NCBI RefSeq assembly: GCF_030316845.1
Contig: NZ_JASZYS010000005.1
Coordinates: 1-64,000, forward strand
Length of the DNA: 64,000 nucleotides
Direction: 5' to 3'
Source: Variovorax davisae
Lineage (GTDB): Bacteria > Pseudomonadota > Gammaproteobacteria > Burkholderiales > Burkholderiaceae_C
The position numbers and the translations under genes were made by a program. Positions within the stretch are counted from its first letter, which is position 1; each line of letters begins with the position of its first letter. Positions 9,192 through 17,699 of this stretch are shown in pieces. Below the pieces are notes generated by a model, which saw nothing but the letters and a program-made list of their open reading frames with translations, was not told the DNA's origin and did not search any database.

Positions 9192-10772
9192 ATGCAGGCA
9201 GTGTGGGCAAGGCGAAGCGTGGCAGTGACGGCGGTGGCGATGCTCGCGGCCTGCGGTGGCGGCGGTGGTGGCGGCGGCGGCGGAGGCTTCGTCGGGCTGC
9301 CGGCGGCCAGCACCGTCACGCTGAGCGGCACGGCGACCTATGTGTCGATCCCCAACCCCAACGGGGCCCTGGTCTATACGGCGGCCGCGCCCAAGCCGAT
9401 CCGCGGCGCCAGCGTCGAGATCGTCAACAGCGCTTCCGCGGCGGTGATCGCGACCGCGACCACCGATGCCAGCGGTGCCTATTCGGTCAGCCTGCCCTCG
9501 AGCACCCAGGTCCTGGTCCGGGTCAAGGCGCAGATGACCCAGGGCGGCTCGGGCCCCACCTGGGACGTCACGGTGCGCGACAACACGCAGTCCGACGCCA
9601 TCTTCGCGCTCGAGACGCCGTCGTTCTCCACCGGCGCCGCCGCCAGCACGCGCGACGTCCAGGCGCCCTCCGGCTGGGACGGCAGCCGCTACGCCTCGAC
9701 CCGGGTGGCGGCGCCCTTCGCCGTGCTCGACACCGTCTACGCGGCGCAGGCCAAGATGCTCGCGGTCGCGCCGGCCACCGCCTTCCCGGCGCTGAAGCTC
9801 TACTGGAGCACCAACAATGTGCCTGCGGTCGGCAATCCGGCGCTCGGGCAGATCGGCACCACCTCGTTCACGATGAGCAATGGCGCGCGGGCCATCTATG
9901 TGCTGGGCAGGGAAAACGTCGACACCGACGAATACGACGCCTCGGTCGTCGCCCACGAATGGGGGCACTACTACCAGTCGGCCTTCAGCCGCGACGACTC
10001 CCCCGGCGGCAGCCACGCCCTGACCGACAGGCTCGACCGGCGTGCGGCTTTTTCCGAAGGCTGGGGCAATGCCTGGTCGGGCATCGCCCTGGCGCGCAGC
10101 AACTACACCGATTCGGTCGGCCAGGCCCAGGGGCAGGGCGCCAACATCGACCTGACGGCCAGCGGTGTCGCCGGCCCCGGATGGTTCCGCGAGGCCTCCG
10201 TCCATTCGCTCCTCTGGCGCCTGAACAGCCAGGTGGGCTTCAAGCCGATCAACGACACCCTGACCAGCGCCGCGTTCAAGAGCGGCGTGGCCGTGACGTC
10301 GATCCATCCCTTCACCGCCGCCTTCGGGCTCGCGGCGCCGGGCAGCGTCTCGGTGCTGGCCGGCCTGCTGAGCGGCGAGCAGATCAACGCCTCGGCCAAC
10401 GATCCCTTCGGCGTCAACGAAACGAACGACGGCGGCGTGAGCGGCGTGCTGCCGATGTACCGGTCGGCCACCGTCGGCGGCTCGACCACGGCCTGCGTCA
10501 CCAACGTGGCGGGTGCCGGCAACAAGCTCGGCAGCTATGTCTACCTGCGCTTTTCGCTGCCGAGCGCCGGAAACCGTACGATCACGGTCACCGGTCCCAG
10601 CGCCGCCGACCCGGATTTCGCGCTCTACGCCGGCCGCCAAGTCGACGAAAGCGAAGGTTTCGGCAGCAGCGAGACCAAGGCGGTCAGCCTGCCGGCTGGC
10701 GACAACGTTCTGGTGATCAACGACTACAACAACTCCTCGGCCAACACATGTTTCAACGTCAGCATCCAGTGA
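9192..10772 (+). CDS. Secreted lipoprotein with gluzincin-type zinc metalloprotease motif
   Basis: The 526-residue protein starts with a lipoprotein signal (lipobox LAAC near residue 21) followed at once by eleven glycines, a flexible tether. Residues ~40-115 look like a carboxypeptidase-regulatory or Ig-like beta domain (SGAYSVSLPSS). The catalytic region has H255-E256-W-G-H259 and a candidate third ligand Glu289 in FSEGWGNAW, 30 residues later, as in gluzincins. The C-terminal ~100 residues resemble a pre-peptidase (PPC-like) beta domain. It is probably an outer-membrane-anchored protease; no family name can be given confidently. GGGAG lies 9-13 bases before ATG 9192. Its last bases overlap the start of the next gene. 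Confidence 0.78.
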   Translation: MQAVWARRSVAVTAVAMLAACGGGGGGGGGGGFVGLPAASTVTLSGTATYVSIPNPNGALVYTAAAPKPIRGASVEIVNSASAAVIATATTDASGAYSVSLPSSTQVLVRVKAQMTQGGSGPTWDVTVRDNTQSDAIFALETPSFSTGAAASTRDVQAPSGWDGSRYASTRVAAPFAVLDTVYAAQAKMLAVAPATAFPALKLYWSTNNVPAVGNPALGQIGTTSFTMSNGARAIYVLGRENVDTDEYDASVVAHEWGHYYQSAFSRDDSPGGSHALTDRLDRRAAFSEGWGNAWSGIALARSNYTDSVGQAQGQGANIDLTASGVAGPGWFREASVHSLLWRLNSQVGFKPINDTLTSAAFKSGVAVTSIHPFTAAFGLAAPGSVSVLAGLLSGEQINASANDPFGVNETNDGGVSGVLPMYRSATVGGSTTACVTNVAGAGNKLGSYVYLRFSLPSAGNRTITVTGPSAADPDFALYAGRQVDESEGFGSSETKAVSLPAGDNVLVINDYNNSSANTCFNVSIQ

Positions 10773-11254
10773 AAATCGCGGCAGCCCTGGCCTGCGCCCT
10801 GGCGCTGGTGTTGCCCTTGGCCGCGACCGCGGCCGGTCCCGCCGGCAAGCCGATGACGACCGCGCCGATGAAGTCCAACGGCTCGGGCGTCCAGGTCCAG
10901 TACCGGGTCGACGGCACGCCCGAGGCCGGCCGTCCGGTGGCGGTGGTGCTGGCCTTCGACGGCATCGCCGCCGCGGGCGCCACGGTCCGGCTCGCGACCG
11001 AGGGCGGCCTGACGCTGTCGAGTGCCGAAACCACCCGCAGCCTGCCGGCGGGCCAGGCCGCCACCTGGACGGTCGAGGTGGTGCCGGCCGCCAGCGGCAT
11101 CGGCTACCTGAACGTGTTCACGACCCAGGCCGGCGCGACCAGCGCCACGTCGATCCCGGTGTCGGTCGGCAAGCCGTCCGCCACCATGCCGGCCAGCGGC
11201 TCGCTCAAGCAGTCGACCGACGGCGAAAAGATCCTGCCGATGCAGGTGAAATAG
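10769..11254 (+). CDS. Small exported beta-rich protein, coupled to the metalloprotease-like gene
   Basis: The product is 161 residues if started at GTG 10769, which overlaps the upstream TGA as GTGA. It then opens with a clean Sec signal peptide (KIAAALACALALVLPLAATA). An ATG at 10748 would add seven residues before it. The mature part (about 30-161) alternates short hydrophobic strands and glycines, suggesting an Ig-like or cohesin-like fold. I do not recognise a family. The overlap implies translational coupling with the metalloprotease-like lipoprotein, so it may be a partner, inhibitor or chaperone. Confidence 0.62.
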   Translation: MKIAAALACALALVLPLAATAAGPAGKPMTTAPMKSNGSGVQVQYRVDGTPEAGRPVAVVLAFDGIAAAGATVRLATEGGLTLSSAETTRSLPAGQAATWTVEVVPAASGIGYLNVFTTQAGATSATSIPVSVGKPSATMPASGSLKQSTDGEKILPMQVK

Positions 11255-11284
11255 GGCGCCTGGGGGGGCTTGCGCCGGCCCCTC

Positions 11285-11314
11285 TTGCGTCATCTCCCGT
11301 TCGCGGGCTATAAT
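11285..11314 (+). promoter_or_regulatory. Sigma-70 promoter of the rplC-rpsQ operon
   Basis: TTGCGT (11285-11290) and a perfect TATAAT (11309-11314) are separated by 18 bases. Transcription should start near 11321, about 147 bases before the rplC ATG. This promoter replaces the usual read-through from rpsJ, which is cut off by the terminator at 470-502. A small CCCG-TTCG-CGGG palindrome (11296-11307) lies in the spacer. Confidence 0.82.
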
Positions 11315-11333
11315 CTTCGGCTCTGCCTAACTT

Positions 11334-11405
11334 GCGTCTAATGGACGCGGGTTGGAGCAGAACTTTACCAACCCTCTTTCGTGGGCCAACGTTCGTCGCC
11401 GGCCC
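11334..11405 (+). promoter_or_regulatory. Structured 5' leader of rplC, candidate ribosomal-protein autoregulation site
   Basis: Three inverted repeats follow one another: GCGTC/GACGC (11334-11338, 11344-11348), GGGTTGG/CCAACCC (11349-11355, 11368-11374, perfect 7 bp) and GGGCC/GGCCC (11383-11387, 11401-11405). A GCCAACG..GTCGCC motif is also repeated in tandem (11385-11400 and 11402-11417). In E. coli the S10 operon leader is the target of L4; the position fits, but no homology to that leader was shown. Confidence 0.5.
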
Positions 11406-11467
11406 AACGCTGTCGCCAATTGAAGTGGCAGCGGCGGAAGAGGACTTCCATTTTTTGGAGAAAACAA

Positions 11468-12148
11468 ATGAGTCTGAGCAACTCCCTCGGGTTGCTGGGC
11501 CGCAAGGTGGGGATGATGCGTCTCTTCACCGATGACGGGGACGCAGTTCCTGTCACGGTGGTGGATGTGTCCAACAACCGCGTGACCCAGATCAAAACCC
11601 AAGAGACCGATGGCTACGTCGCCCTGCAAGTGACGTTCGGTTCGCGCAAAGCATCGCGCGTGACCAAGCCGGCCGCAGGCCACCTCGCCAAGGCGGGTGT
11701 CGAAGCCGGTGAAATCATCCAGGAATTCCGCGTGACCGCCGATACGGCCGGTCAGCACAAGGCCGGTGGCGTCATTGCCGCAGGCAGCGTGTTCGCGGTG
11801 GGCCAGAAGGTCGACGTGCAAGGCACCTCGATCGGCAAGGGCTACGCTGGCACGATCAAGCGCCACAACATGTCGTCGCAGCGGGCATCGCACGGTAACA
11901 GCCGTTCGCACAATGTCCCCGGCTCGATCGGCATGGCGCAGGATCCCGGTCGCGTGTTCCCCGGCAAGCGCATGACGGGCCACCTCGGCGACGTCACCGT
12001 GACGACCCAGAACCTCGACGTGATCCGCATCGACGAAGCACGTCAACTGCTCCTGATCAAGGGCGCGATCCCCGGCTCGAAGGGTGGCTTCGTCACCGTG
12101 CGTCCGGCCGTCAAGGCCAAGCCGCAAGCCGCTGAAGGAGCCAAGTAA
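11468..12148 (+). CDS. rplC: Ribosomal protein L3
   Basis: The 226-residue L3 starts [20 protein letters not shown] and has the conserved central loop [19 protein letters not shown] segment (about 140-160) that reaches the peptidyl transferase centre. Its Gln in [13 protein letters not shown] corresponds to the residue methylated by PrmB in E. coli. L3 nucleates 50S assembly. Start ATG 11468 lies behind GGAG (11457-11460); longer in-frame starts upstream fall in the leader. It is first in the split S10 operon and overlaps rplD by one base (TAATG). Confidence 0.97.
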   Translation: MSLSNSLGLLGRKVGMMRLFTDDGDAVPVTVVDVSNNRVTQIKTQETDGYVALQVTFGSRKASRVTKPAAGHLAKAGVEAGEIIQEFRVTADTAGQHKAGGVIAAGSVFAVGQKVDVQGTSIGKGYAGTIKRHNMSSQRASHGNSRSHNVPGSIGMAQDPGRVFPGKRMTGHLGDVTVTTQNLDVIRIDEARQLLLIKGAIPGSKGGFVTVRPAVKAKPQAAEGAK

Positions 12149-12768
12149 TGGAACTCGAACTCCTGAACGAACAAGGCCAGGCCGCGTCGAAGTACGACGC
12201 CCCCGAGACCGTGTTCGGCCGTGACTACAACGAAGACCTGGTCCACCAGATCGTCGTCGCATTCCAGGCCAACGCCCGCCAAGGCACGCGCGCCCAGAAG
12301 GACCGCGAGCAGGTCAAGCACTCGACCAAGAAGCCTTTCAAGCAAAAGGGAACGGGCCGCGCCCGTGCCGGTATGACGTCCTCGCCGCTGTGGCGCGGGG
12401 GTGGCCGGATCTTCCCGAACATGCCTGACGAAAACTTCTCGCAGAAGATCAACAAGAAGATGTACCGCGCCGGCATGGCGTCGATCTTTTCGCAGCTCGC
12501 TCGCGAAGGCCGTCTGGCCGTGGTCGATTCGTTGACCGTCGATTCGCCCAAGACCAAGGCGCTGGCCGCCAAGTTCAAGGCGATGAACCTCGAGTCCGTG
12601 CTCGTGATCGCCGAAGAAGTCGACGAGAACCTGTACCTGGCCTCGCGCAATCTCGTCAACGTGCTCGTGGTCGAGCCGCGCTACGCCGATCCGGTGTCGC
12701 TGGTCCACTACAAGAAGGTGCTGGTCACCAAGGGTGCGGTCGACAAGCTCAAGGAGATGTTCGCATGA
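12148..12768 (+). CDS. rplD: Ribosomal protein L4
   Basis: The 206-residue L4 has the extended basic loop with [16 protein letters not shown] (about 57-75) that lines the exit tunnel, followed by [11 protein letters not shown]4 is an early 50S assembly protein and, in E. coli, represses the S10 operon. The ATG shares its A with the rplC stop, so translation is coupled. It overlaps rplW by four bases (ATGA). Confidence 0.97.
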   Translation: MELELLNEQGQAASKYDAPETVFGRDYNEDLVHQIVVAFQANARQGTRAQKDREQVKHSTKKPFKQKGTGRARAGMTSSPLWRGGGRIFPNMPDENFSQKINKKMYRAGMASIFSQLAREGRLAVVDSLTVDSPKTKALAAKFKAMNLESVLVIAEEVDENLYLASRNLVNVLVVEPRYADPVSLVHYKKVLVTKGAVDKLKEMFA

Positions 12769-13100
12769 GCCGCATGAACCCTACGCCCAAGCAGCGTCAG
12801 TTCGACGAAGGTCGCCTGATGAACGTGCTGGTCGCCCCGGTCGTGTCCGAAAAGGCCACGATGGTCGGCGAGAAGTCCAACGCCGTCACCTTCAAGGTGC
12901 TGCAGGACGCCACCAAGCCAGAGATCAAGGCCGCCGTTGAACTGATGTTCAAGGTCGAAGTCAAGGGCGTGTCGGTGCTCAATACCAAGGGCAAGTCCAA
13001 GCGCTTCGGCAAGTCGATGGGTCGTCGCGACAACGTTCGCAAGGCCTACGTCACGCTGAAGGCTGGTCAAGAGCTCAACCTCGTCGGGGAAGGCGCTTAA
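12765..13100 (+). CDS. rplW: Ribosomal protein L23
   Basis: The 111-residue L23 has the typical core [16 protein letters not shown] and the [18 protein letters not shown] loop. L23 lies at the exit tunnel and docks trigger factor and SRP. An extra ~15 residues precede the usual start of the family; an internal ATG at 12819 (LMNVL) would give a shorter form. The ATGA overlap with rplD favours the long start at 12765. Confidence 0.95.
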   Translation: MSRMNPTPKQRQFDEGRLMNVLVAPVVSEKATMVGEKSNAVTFKVLQDATKPEIKAAVELMFKVEVKGVSVLNTKGKSKRFGKSMGRRDNVRKAYVTLKAGQELNLVGEGA

Positions 13101-13102
13101 TC

Positions 13103-13927
13103 ATGGCCGTCATCAAGATGAAACCCACTTCGCCGGGCCAACGCGGCGCGGTGAAGATCTCGCGGGACCACCTGTACAAGGGTGCCCCCCACGCCGCGCT
13201 GCTGGAACCGCAATTCCAGAAGGCCGGCCGCAACAACAACGGTCACATCACGACCCGTCACAAGGGCGGTGGCCACAAGCACCACTACCGCGTGGTGGAC
13301 TTCGTGCGCAACAAGGACGGCATCCCGGCCAAGGTCGAACGCATCGAGTACGACCCGAACCGCACCGCCCACATCGCGCTCGTGTGCTATGCCGACGGCG
13401 AACGCCGCTACATCATCGCCCCGCGCGGTCTGGAAGCCGGTGCAACGCTGCTGAGCGGCTCGGAAGCCCCGATCCGCGCCGGCAACACGCTGCCGATCCG
13501 CAACATCCCGGTCGGCTCGACCATCCACTGCATCGAACTGCAACCCGGCAAGGGCGCGCAGATCGCTCGCTCGGCGGGCACGTCCGCCACGCTGCTGGCT
13601 CGCGAAGGCGTCTACGCCCAGGTGCGCATGCGCTCGGGTGAAGTGCGCCGCGTGCACGTCGAATGCCGCGCCACCATCGGTGAAGTCGCCAACGAAGAAC
13701 ACAGCCTGCGCCAGCTCGGCAAGGCCGGTGTGAAGCGCTGGATGGGTATCCGCCCGACCGTTCGCGGCGTGGTGATGAACCCGGTCGACCACCCGCACGG
13801 TGGCGGCGAAGGCAAGACCGGCGAAGGCCGTCATCCTGTCGACCCATGGGGCAATCTGACCAAGGGTTATCGCACCCGTAACAACAAGCGCACGCAAGTC
13901 TTCATCGTGTCGCGTCGCAAGAAGTAA
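13103..13927 (+). CDS. rplB: Ribosomal protein L2
   Basis: The 274-residue L2 has normal length and the signature around residues 218-238 ([18 protein letters not shown]), including the His essential for peptidyl transfer in E. coli. L2 is needed for subunit joining. It starts two bases after the rplW stop region, in line with one polycistronic message. Confidence 0.98.
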   Translation: MAVIKMKPTSPGQRGAVKISRDHLYKGAPHAALLEPQFQKAGRNNNGHITTRHKGGGHKHHYRVVDFVRNKDGIPAKVERIEYDPNRTAHIALVCYADGERRYIIAPRGLEAGATLLSGSEAPIRAGNTLPIRNIPVGSTIHCIELQPGKGAQIARSAGTSATLLAREGVYAQVRMRSGEVRRVHVECRATIGEVANEEHSLRQLGKAGVKRWMGIRPTVRGVVMNPVDHPHGGGEGKTGEGRHPVDPWGNLTKGYRTRNNKRTQVFIVSRRKK

Positions 13928-13937
13928 GGGTTAGCAC

Positions 13938-14216
13938 ATGACTCGCTCTCTCAAAAAGGGTCCGTTCGTCGATCACCACCTCGTGGCCAAGGCCGACAAG
14001 GCCGTGACGACCAAGGACAAGAAGCCGATCAAGACCTGGTCGCGTCGCTCCATGGTCCTGCCCGAGTTCATCGGCCTGACCATTGCCGTGCACAACGGCA
14101 AGCAGCACGTGCCCGTGTACATCACCGACCAGATGGTCGGCCACAAGCTCGGCGAATTTGCGCTCACGCGCACGTTCAAGGGGCACCCCGCGGACAAGAA
14201 AGTCCAGAAGAAGTAA
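13938..14216 (+). CDS. rpsS: Ribosomal protein S19
   Basis: The 92-residue S19 begins [15 protein letters not shown] and has the conserved [20 protein letters not shown] and [12 protein letters not shown] motifs. S19 forms a heterodimer with S13 in the 30S head. The spacing of ten bases behind rplB, with a GTTAG-like weak site, is usual for this operon. Confidence 0.98.
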   Translation: MTRSLKKGPFVDHHLVAKADKAVTTKDKKPIKTWSRRSMVLPEFIGLTIAVHNGKQHVPVYITDQMVGHKLGEFALTRTFKGHPADKKVQKK

Positions 14217-14225
14217 GGAACGACC

Positions 14226-14558
14226 ATGTCTGAAACACGTGCAGTCCTCCGCGGCGTCCGCCTCTCGGTCGACAAGGGCCGTCTGGTCGCAGACCTGATC
14301 CGCGGCAAGAAGGTCGATCAAGCGCTCAACGTTCTGCAGTTCACGCAGAAGAAGGCCGCTGTGATCATCAAGAAGGTGCTCGAGTCGGCGATCGCCAACG
14401 CCGAGCACAACGACGGTGCCGACATCGACGAACTGAAGGTCAAGACCATCTACGTCGAGCAAGGCGCCACGCTCAAGCGCTTCACCGCGCGCGCCAAGGG
14501 TCGCGGCAATCGCATCAGCAAGCCCACGTGCCATGTGTACGTGACGGTTGGCAATTAA
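14226..14558 (+). CDS. rplV: Ribosomal protein L22
   Basis: The 110-residue L22 has the family body [18 protein letters not shown] and the tunnel beta-hairpin region ending [16 protein letters not shown]22 and L4 form the tunnel constriction. The start at ATG 14226 follows AAGGAAC. Length is standard. Confidence 0.97.
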   Translation: MSETRAVLRGVRLSVDKGRLVADLIRGKKVDQALNVLQFTQKKAAVIIKKVLESAIANAEHNDGADIDELKVKTIYVEQGATLKRFTARAKGRGNRISKPTCHVYVTVGN

Positions 14559-14571
14559 GGCTGGAAGAAAT

Positions 14572-15498
14572 ATGGGACAGAAAATCCACCCTACCGGCTT
14601 CCGCCTCGCGGTCAGCCGTAACTGGTCCAGCCGCTGGTACGCAAGCAACAAAGACTTCGCCGGCATGCTGGCCGAAGACATCAAGGTGCGCGAGTACCTG
14701 AAGAAGAAGCTCAAGAACGCATCCGTTTCGCGCGTGCTGATCGAGCGTCCCGCCAAGAACGCCCGCATCACGATCTACTCGGCACGTCCGGGCGTCGTGA
14801 TCGGCAAGAAGGGCGAAGACATCGAGAACCTCAAGCGTGAACTCGGCCGCCAGCTCGGCGTGCCGGTCGCGGTCAACATCGAAGAAGTGCGCAAGCCCGA
14901 AATCGATGCCCAGCTGATCGCCGACAGCATCACGCAGCAGCTCGAAAAGCGGATCATGTTCCGCCGTGCCATGAAGCGCGCCATGCAGAACGCCATGCGT
15001 CTGGGTGCCCTCGGCATCAAGATCATGTCGTCGGGCCGCCTGAACGGCATCGAAATCGCGCGTTGCGAGTGGTACCGCGAAGGTCGCGTGCCGCTTCACA
15101 CGCTGCGCGCCGACATCGACTACGGCACCTCGGAAGCCAAGACCACCTACGGCGTCATCGGCGTCAAGGTCTGGGTCTACAAGGGCGACACGCTGGGTCG
15201 CAACGACCTGCCGGCCGTCGAAACGCCGCGTCCCGACGACGAGCGCCGCCCCCGCGGCCCGCGTCGCGATGGCCGCCCGGGTGGCGACCGTCCGGGTTCG
15301 GACCGTCGCGGTCCTGGCCCGCGCGCCGGTGCCCGTGGCCCGATCGGTGGCAACACCGCACCGGCCGATGGCAGCGACAAGCCCGCAGAAGCCACTGGCG
15401 GAGCTCCGGCTCAACCAGGTGCAGACTCGAAACCCGCCGTTAAGCGCGTACGCAAAGCCGCGCCAGCTGCAGCAGCTGACGGTGCCAAGACCGAGTGA
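14572..15498 (+). CDS. rpsC: Ribosomal protein S3 with long Arg/Gly- and Ala-rich C-terminal tail
   Basis: The core (1-215) starts [14 protein letters not shown] and includes the KH domain with [19 protein letters not shown]. The protein has 308 residues, against about 233 in E. coli. The extra ~85 residues (about 222-308) are low-complexity: repeated [18 protein letters not shown] Arg/Gly/Pro, then Ala/Lys. Such a tail is expected to be disordered and RNA-binding. S3 is part of the mRNA entry helicase. Start ATG 14572 follows GGAAGAAAT; an earlier in-frame start at 14548 lies inside rplV. Confidence 0.97.
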   Translation: MGQKIHPTGFRLAVSRNWSSRWYASNKDFAGMLAEDIKVREYLKKKLKNASVSRVLIERPAKNARITIYSARPGVVIGKKGEDIENLKRELGRQLGVPVAVNIEEVRKPEIDAQLIADSITQQLEKRIMFRRAMKRAMQNAMRLGALGIKIMSSGRLNGIEIARCEWYREGRVPLHTLRADIDYGTSEAKTTYGVIGVKVWVYKGDTLGRNDLPAVETPRPDDERRPRGPRRDGRPGGDRPGSDRRGPGPRAGARGPIGGNTAPADGSDKPAEATGGAPAQPGADSKPAVKRVRKAAPAAAADGAKTE

Positions 15499-15526
15499 TC
15501 GGTCTTAGAACTACGGAGTAACAAAA

Positions 15527-15943
15527 ATGCTGCAACCTGCACGCAGAAAGTTCCGCAAGGAACAAAAGGGCCGCAACACCGGCATCGCGACGCGCGGCAA
15601 CGCAGTGTCGTTCGGTGACTTCGGCCTGAAGTCGATCGACCGCGGCCGTCTGACGGCCCGCCAGATCGAAGCCGCACGTCGCGCGATCTCGCGTCACGTC
15701 AAGCGCGGTGGCCGCATCTGGATTCGTGTGTTCCCCGACAAGCCGATCTCCCACAAGCCCGCCGAAGTGCGGATGGGTAACGGCAAGGGCAACCCCGAGT
15801 ACTACGTCGCCGAAATCCAGCCTGGCAAGGTGATCTACGAGATCGTCGGCGTGCCCGAAGAACTCGCTCGCGAGGCCTTCCGTCTGGCCGCTGCCAAACT
15901 GCCGCTGCGCACGACCTTCGTCGCACGCCAGCTCGGCGCCTGA
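15527..15943 (+). CDS. rplP: Ribosomal protein L16
   Basis: The 138-residue L16 begins [17 protein letters not shown] and contains the conserved [20 protein letters not shown] and [10 protein letters not shown] motifs. L16 organises the A-site tRNA-binding region of the 50S subunit. A Shine-Dalgarno-like GGAGT precedes ATG 15527. Confidence 0.98.
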   Translation: MLQPARRKFRKEQKGRNTGIATRGNAVSFGDFGLKSIDRGRLTARQIEAARRAISRHVKRGGRIWIRVFPDKPISHKPAEVRMGNGKGNPEYYVAEIQPGKVIYEIVGVPEELAREAFRLAAAKLPLRTTFVARQLGA

Positions 15944-15957
15944 TCGAGGACAACACC

Positions 15958-16203
15958 ATGGCAACACGTAAAAAGAAGGAAGTCGCGGCTCCGGCCAAGA
16001 CTTCGAAGGCCGCAGTGCTTCGCGACAAGGACGTCGCCGGCCTGCAAACCGAAATCAAGGACCTGCAGAAGGCCCATTTCGGCCTGCGCATGCAGAAGGC
16101 CACGCAACAGCTGTCGAACACCTCGACGCTGCGCGTCACCCGCCGCGACATCGCGCGCGCCAAGACCATTCTTGCTCAGAAGCAGCAAGAAGCCGCGAAG
16201 TAA
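15958..16203 (+). CDS. rpmC: Ribosomal protein L29 with N-terminal extension
   Basis: The 81-residue product is longer than the ~63 residues usual for L29. The first ~20 residues ([19 protein letters not shown]) are a Lys/Ala tail; the family core follows from [17 protein letters not shown], with [12 protein letters not shown] and [12 protein letters not shown]29 sits next to L23 at the tunnel exit. ATG 15958 follows GAGGACA, so the long form is the likely product. Confidence 0.93.
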   Translation: MATRKKKEVAAPAKTSKAAVLRDKDVAGLQTEIKDLQKAHFGLRMQKATQQLSNTSTLRVTRRDIARAKTILAQKQQEAAK

Positions 16204-16212
16204 GGAGTGACC

Positions 16213-16482
16213 ATGACGGAAGCTAAAAAATCCCTCAAGCGCACCTTGATCGGCAAGGTGGTCAGCGACAAGCGCCAGAAGACCGTGACCGTGCTGGTCG
16301 AGCGTCGTGTCAAGCACGAGCTCTACGGCAAGATCGTGGCCAAGACCAGCAAGTACCACGCCCATGACGAAAATGGCGAGTACAAGCTGGGCGACACCAT
16401 CGAGATCACCGAAAGCCGGCCGATCTCGAAGTCGAAGAACTGGGTCGTGACCCGCCTCGTGCAAAAGGCCGTCCTGGTCTGA
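16213..16482 (+). CDS. rpsQ: Ribosomal protein S17
   Basis: The 89-residue S17 has the OB-fold signature [20 protein letters not shown] and [19 protein letters not shown]. It binds 16S rRNA helices 7 and 11. ATG 16213 lies behind AAGGAG (16202-16207); a GTG at 16207 overlaps that site and was rejected. It closes this operon, as the terminator at 16511 shows. Confidence 0.97.
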   Translation: MTEAKKSLKRTLIGKVVSDKRQKTVTVLVERRVKHELYGKIVAKTSKYHAHDENGEYKLGDTIEITESRPISKSKNWVVTRLVQKAVLV

Positions 16483-16510
16483 TCCCCGCGGCACACGCCC
16501 GAACCGAAAG

Positions 16511-16540
16511 CGGCCCACAATGTGGGCCGTTTTTCTTTTT
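16511..16540 (+). terminator. Rho-independent terminator after rpsQ
   Basis: An 8-bp GC-rich stem (16511-16518 with 16522-16529) is followed by TTTTTCTTTTT (16530-16540). It lies 28 bases behind rpsQ and separates the S10 operon from the peroxiredoxin gene. rplN and the spc operon do not follow in this window. Confidence 0.92.
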
Positions 16541-16553
16541 CAGGAGCATTCAC

Positions 16554-17060
16554 ATGATCAAAGTCGGCGACGCACTTCCTTCGGCCACCCTGCAGGAGTA
16601 TTCCGAGGTGGAGGGCGAGGCGTGCAGCATCGGCCCGAACCCGGTCGACGTCACGAAGGCGGCCGCGGGCAAGACCATTGCCTTGTTCGCACTGCCCGGC
16701 GCCTTCACGCCGACCTGCTCGGCCAAGCACGTGCCGGGCTACGTGCAGCATTTCGACGACTTCAAGGCCGCCGGCGTCGACGAGATCTGGTGCGTGAGCG
16801 TCAACGACGCCTTCGTGATGGGCGCCTGGGCGCGCGACCAGAACACCGGCGCCAAGGTCCGGATGCTGGCCGACGGCAGCGCGGCCTTCGCCACCGCCAC
16901 CGGCCTCACGCTCGACCTGACTTCGCGCGGCATGGGCGTGCGCAGCAACCGCTACTCGATGCTGGTGAAGGACGGCAAGGTCGCGACCCTCAATGTCGAA
17001 GGCCCGGGCAAGTTCGAAGTCAGCGACGCCGACACCCTGCTGGCCCAAGCCAAGGCCTAA
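16554..17060 (+). CDS. Peroxiredoxin, Prx5 (AhpE/TSA redoxin-like) family
   Basis: The 168-residue thioredoxin-fold protein carries PGAFTPTCS with peroxidatic Cys55, and the Arg in GMGVRSNRYSM that completes the Prx5 active site. Prx5 enzymes reduce H2O2 and alkyl peroxides using glutathione/glutaredoxin or thioredoxin. A further Cys at 24 and one at ~80 exist, but no clear resolving Cys position can be assigned. A CAGGAG site precedes ATG 16554. It overlaps the convergent GNAT gene by four bases. Confidence 0.93.
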   Translation: MIKVGDALPSATLQEYSEVEGEACSIGPNPVDVTKAAAGKTIALFALPGAFTPTCSAKHVPGYVQHFDDFKAAGVDEIWCVSVNDAFVMGAWARDQNTGAKVRMLADGSAAFATATGLTLDLTSRGMGVRSNRYSMLVKDGKVATLNVEGPGKFEVSDADTLLAQAKA

Positions 17061-17638
17061 AGGTCCACTTTCAGGTAGTGCGACCCCGCGATGGGGTTGT
17101 GATAGTAGGGCGGCACCTCGGCGAAGCCCAGGTCCTCGTAGAGGGCCCGGGCCGACTCCATGTCGTCCAGGGTGTCGAGCAGCACGCAGGCATAGCCGGC
17201 GCCGCGGGCGGCATCCAGGATGGCTTCGGCGAGCTGGCGGCCGAGCCCCACGCCCCGGAACTGCGGCCGGACATAGAGCCGCTTCATCTCGGCGGCGTTG
17301 GGGTAGTCGGCCGTGTCGAGCGGCCGGAGCGCACAGCAGCCGGCCACGTGCGCCAGTTGGCCCTGCGCCCTCGCCAGCGGCGCGGCATCGACCGGCACCG
17401 CCACCTCGCCGACATCGACCACCGCCAGCAGCAAGGCACCGCGCGGCTCCGCGTACTCGCCGGGCAGGCTGGCCAGTTCCTGGTCGAAATTCTGGAAGCC
17501 CAGATCGATGCCGAGCGAATCGGCATAGTCGCGGAAGATCGCGCGCACCGCATCGAGCTCCCGCGGCTCGTCCGGCGTGATCATGACGATCTCCGGCGTG
17601 TCTGCCAGGGGCAGCGGACGCGACAAGGAATGGCTCAT
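17057..17638 (-). CDS. GNAT-family N-acetyltransferase
   Basis: The 193-residue product has the acetyl-CoA loop VRPQFRGVGLGRQLAEAIL and the downstream C-terminal strand region ALYEDLGFAEVPPYYHNP typical of GNAT enzymes. The acceptor is unknown. GGAGG lies before ATG 17638 on the minus strand; a longer frame to 17740 runs into the cytochrome b gene and was rejected. It follows the cytochrome b561 gene on the same strand by 61 bases. Confidence 0.85.
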   Translation of the reverse strand: MSHSLSRPLPLADTPEIVMITPDEPRELDAVRAIFRDYADSLGIDLGFQNFDQELASLPGEYAEPRGALLLAVVDVGEVAVPVDAAPLARAQGQLAHVAGCCALRPLDTADYPNAAEMKRLYVRPQFRGVGLGRQLAEAILDAARGAGYACVLLDTLDDMESARALYEDLGFAEVPPYYHNPIAGSHYLKVDL

Positions 17639-17699
17639 TGGATAACCTCCGCGCTTCGCACTGCGGTGCGAGCCCCCTTCGGAGCGGCCGGGCATGGGC

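Noticed and set aside
9240-9290. GGC/GGT repeat as a phase-variable tract
   Set aside because: It is a mixed GGC/GGT/GGA glycine run; changes in units of three would not switch the frame, and it is not a pure repeat.
11255-11282. GGCGC..GCGCC inverted repeat as terminator of the small exported gene
   Set aside because: Stem of 5 bp, 12-base loop, no T-run; too weak to list.
11296-11307. CCCG-TTCG-CGGG palindrome as a terminator before rplC
   Set aside because: It lies inside the promoter spacer, has only 4 bp and no T-run.
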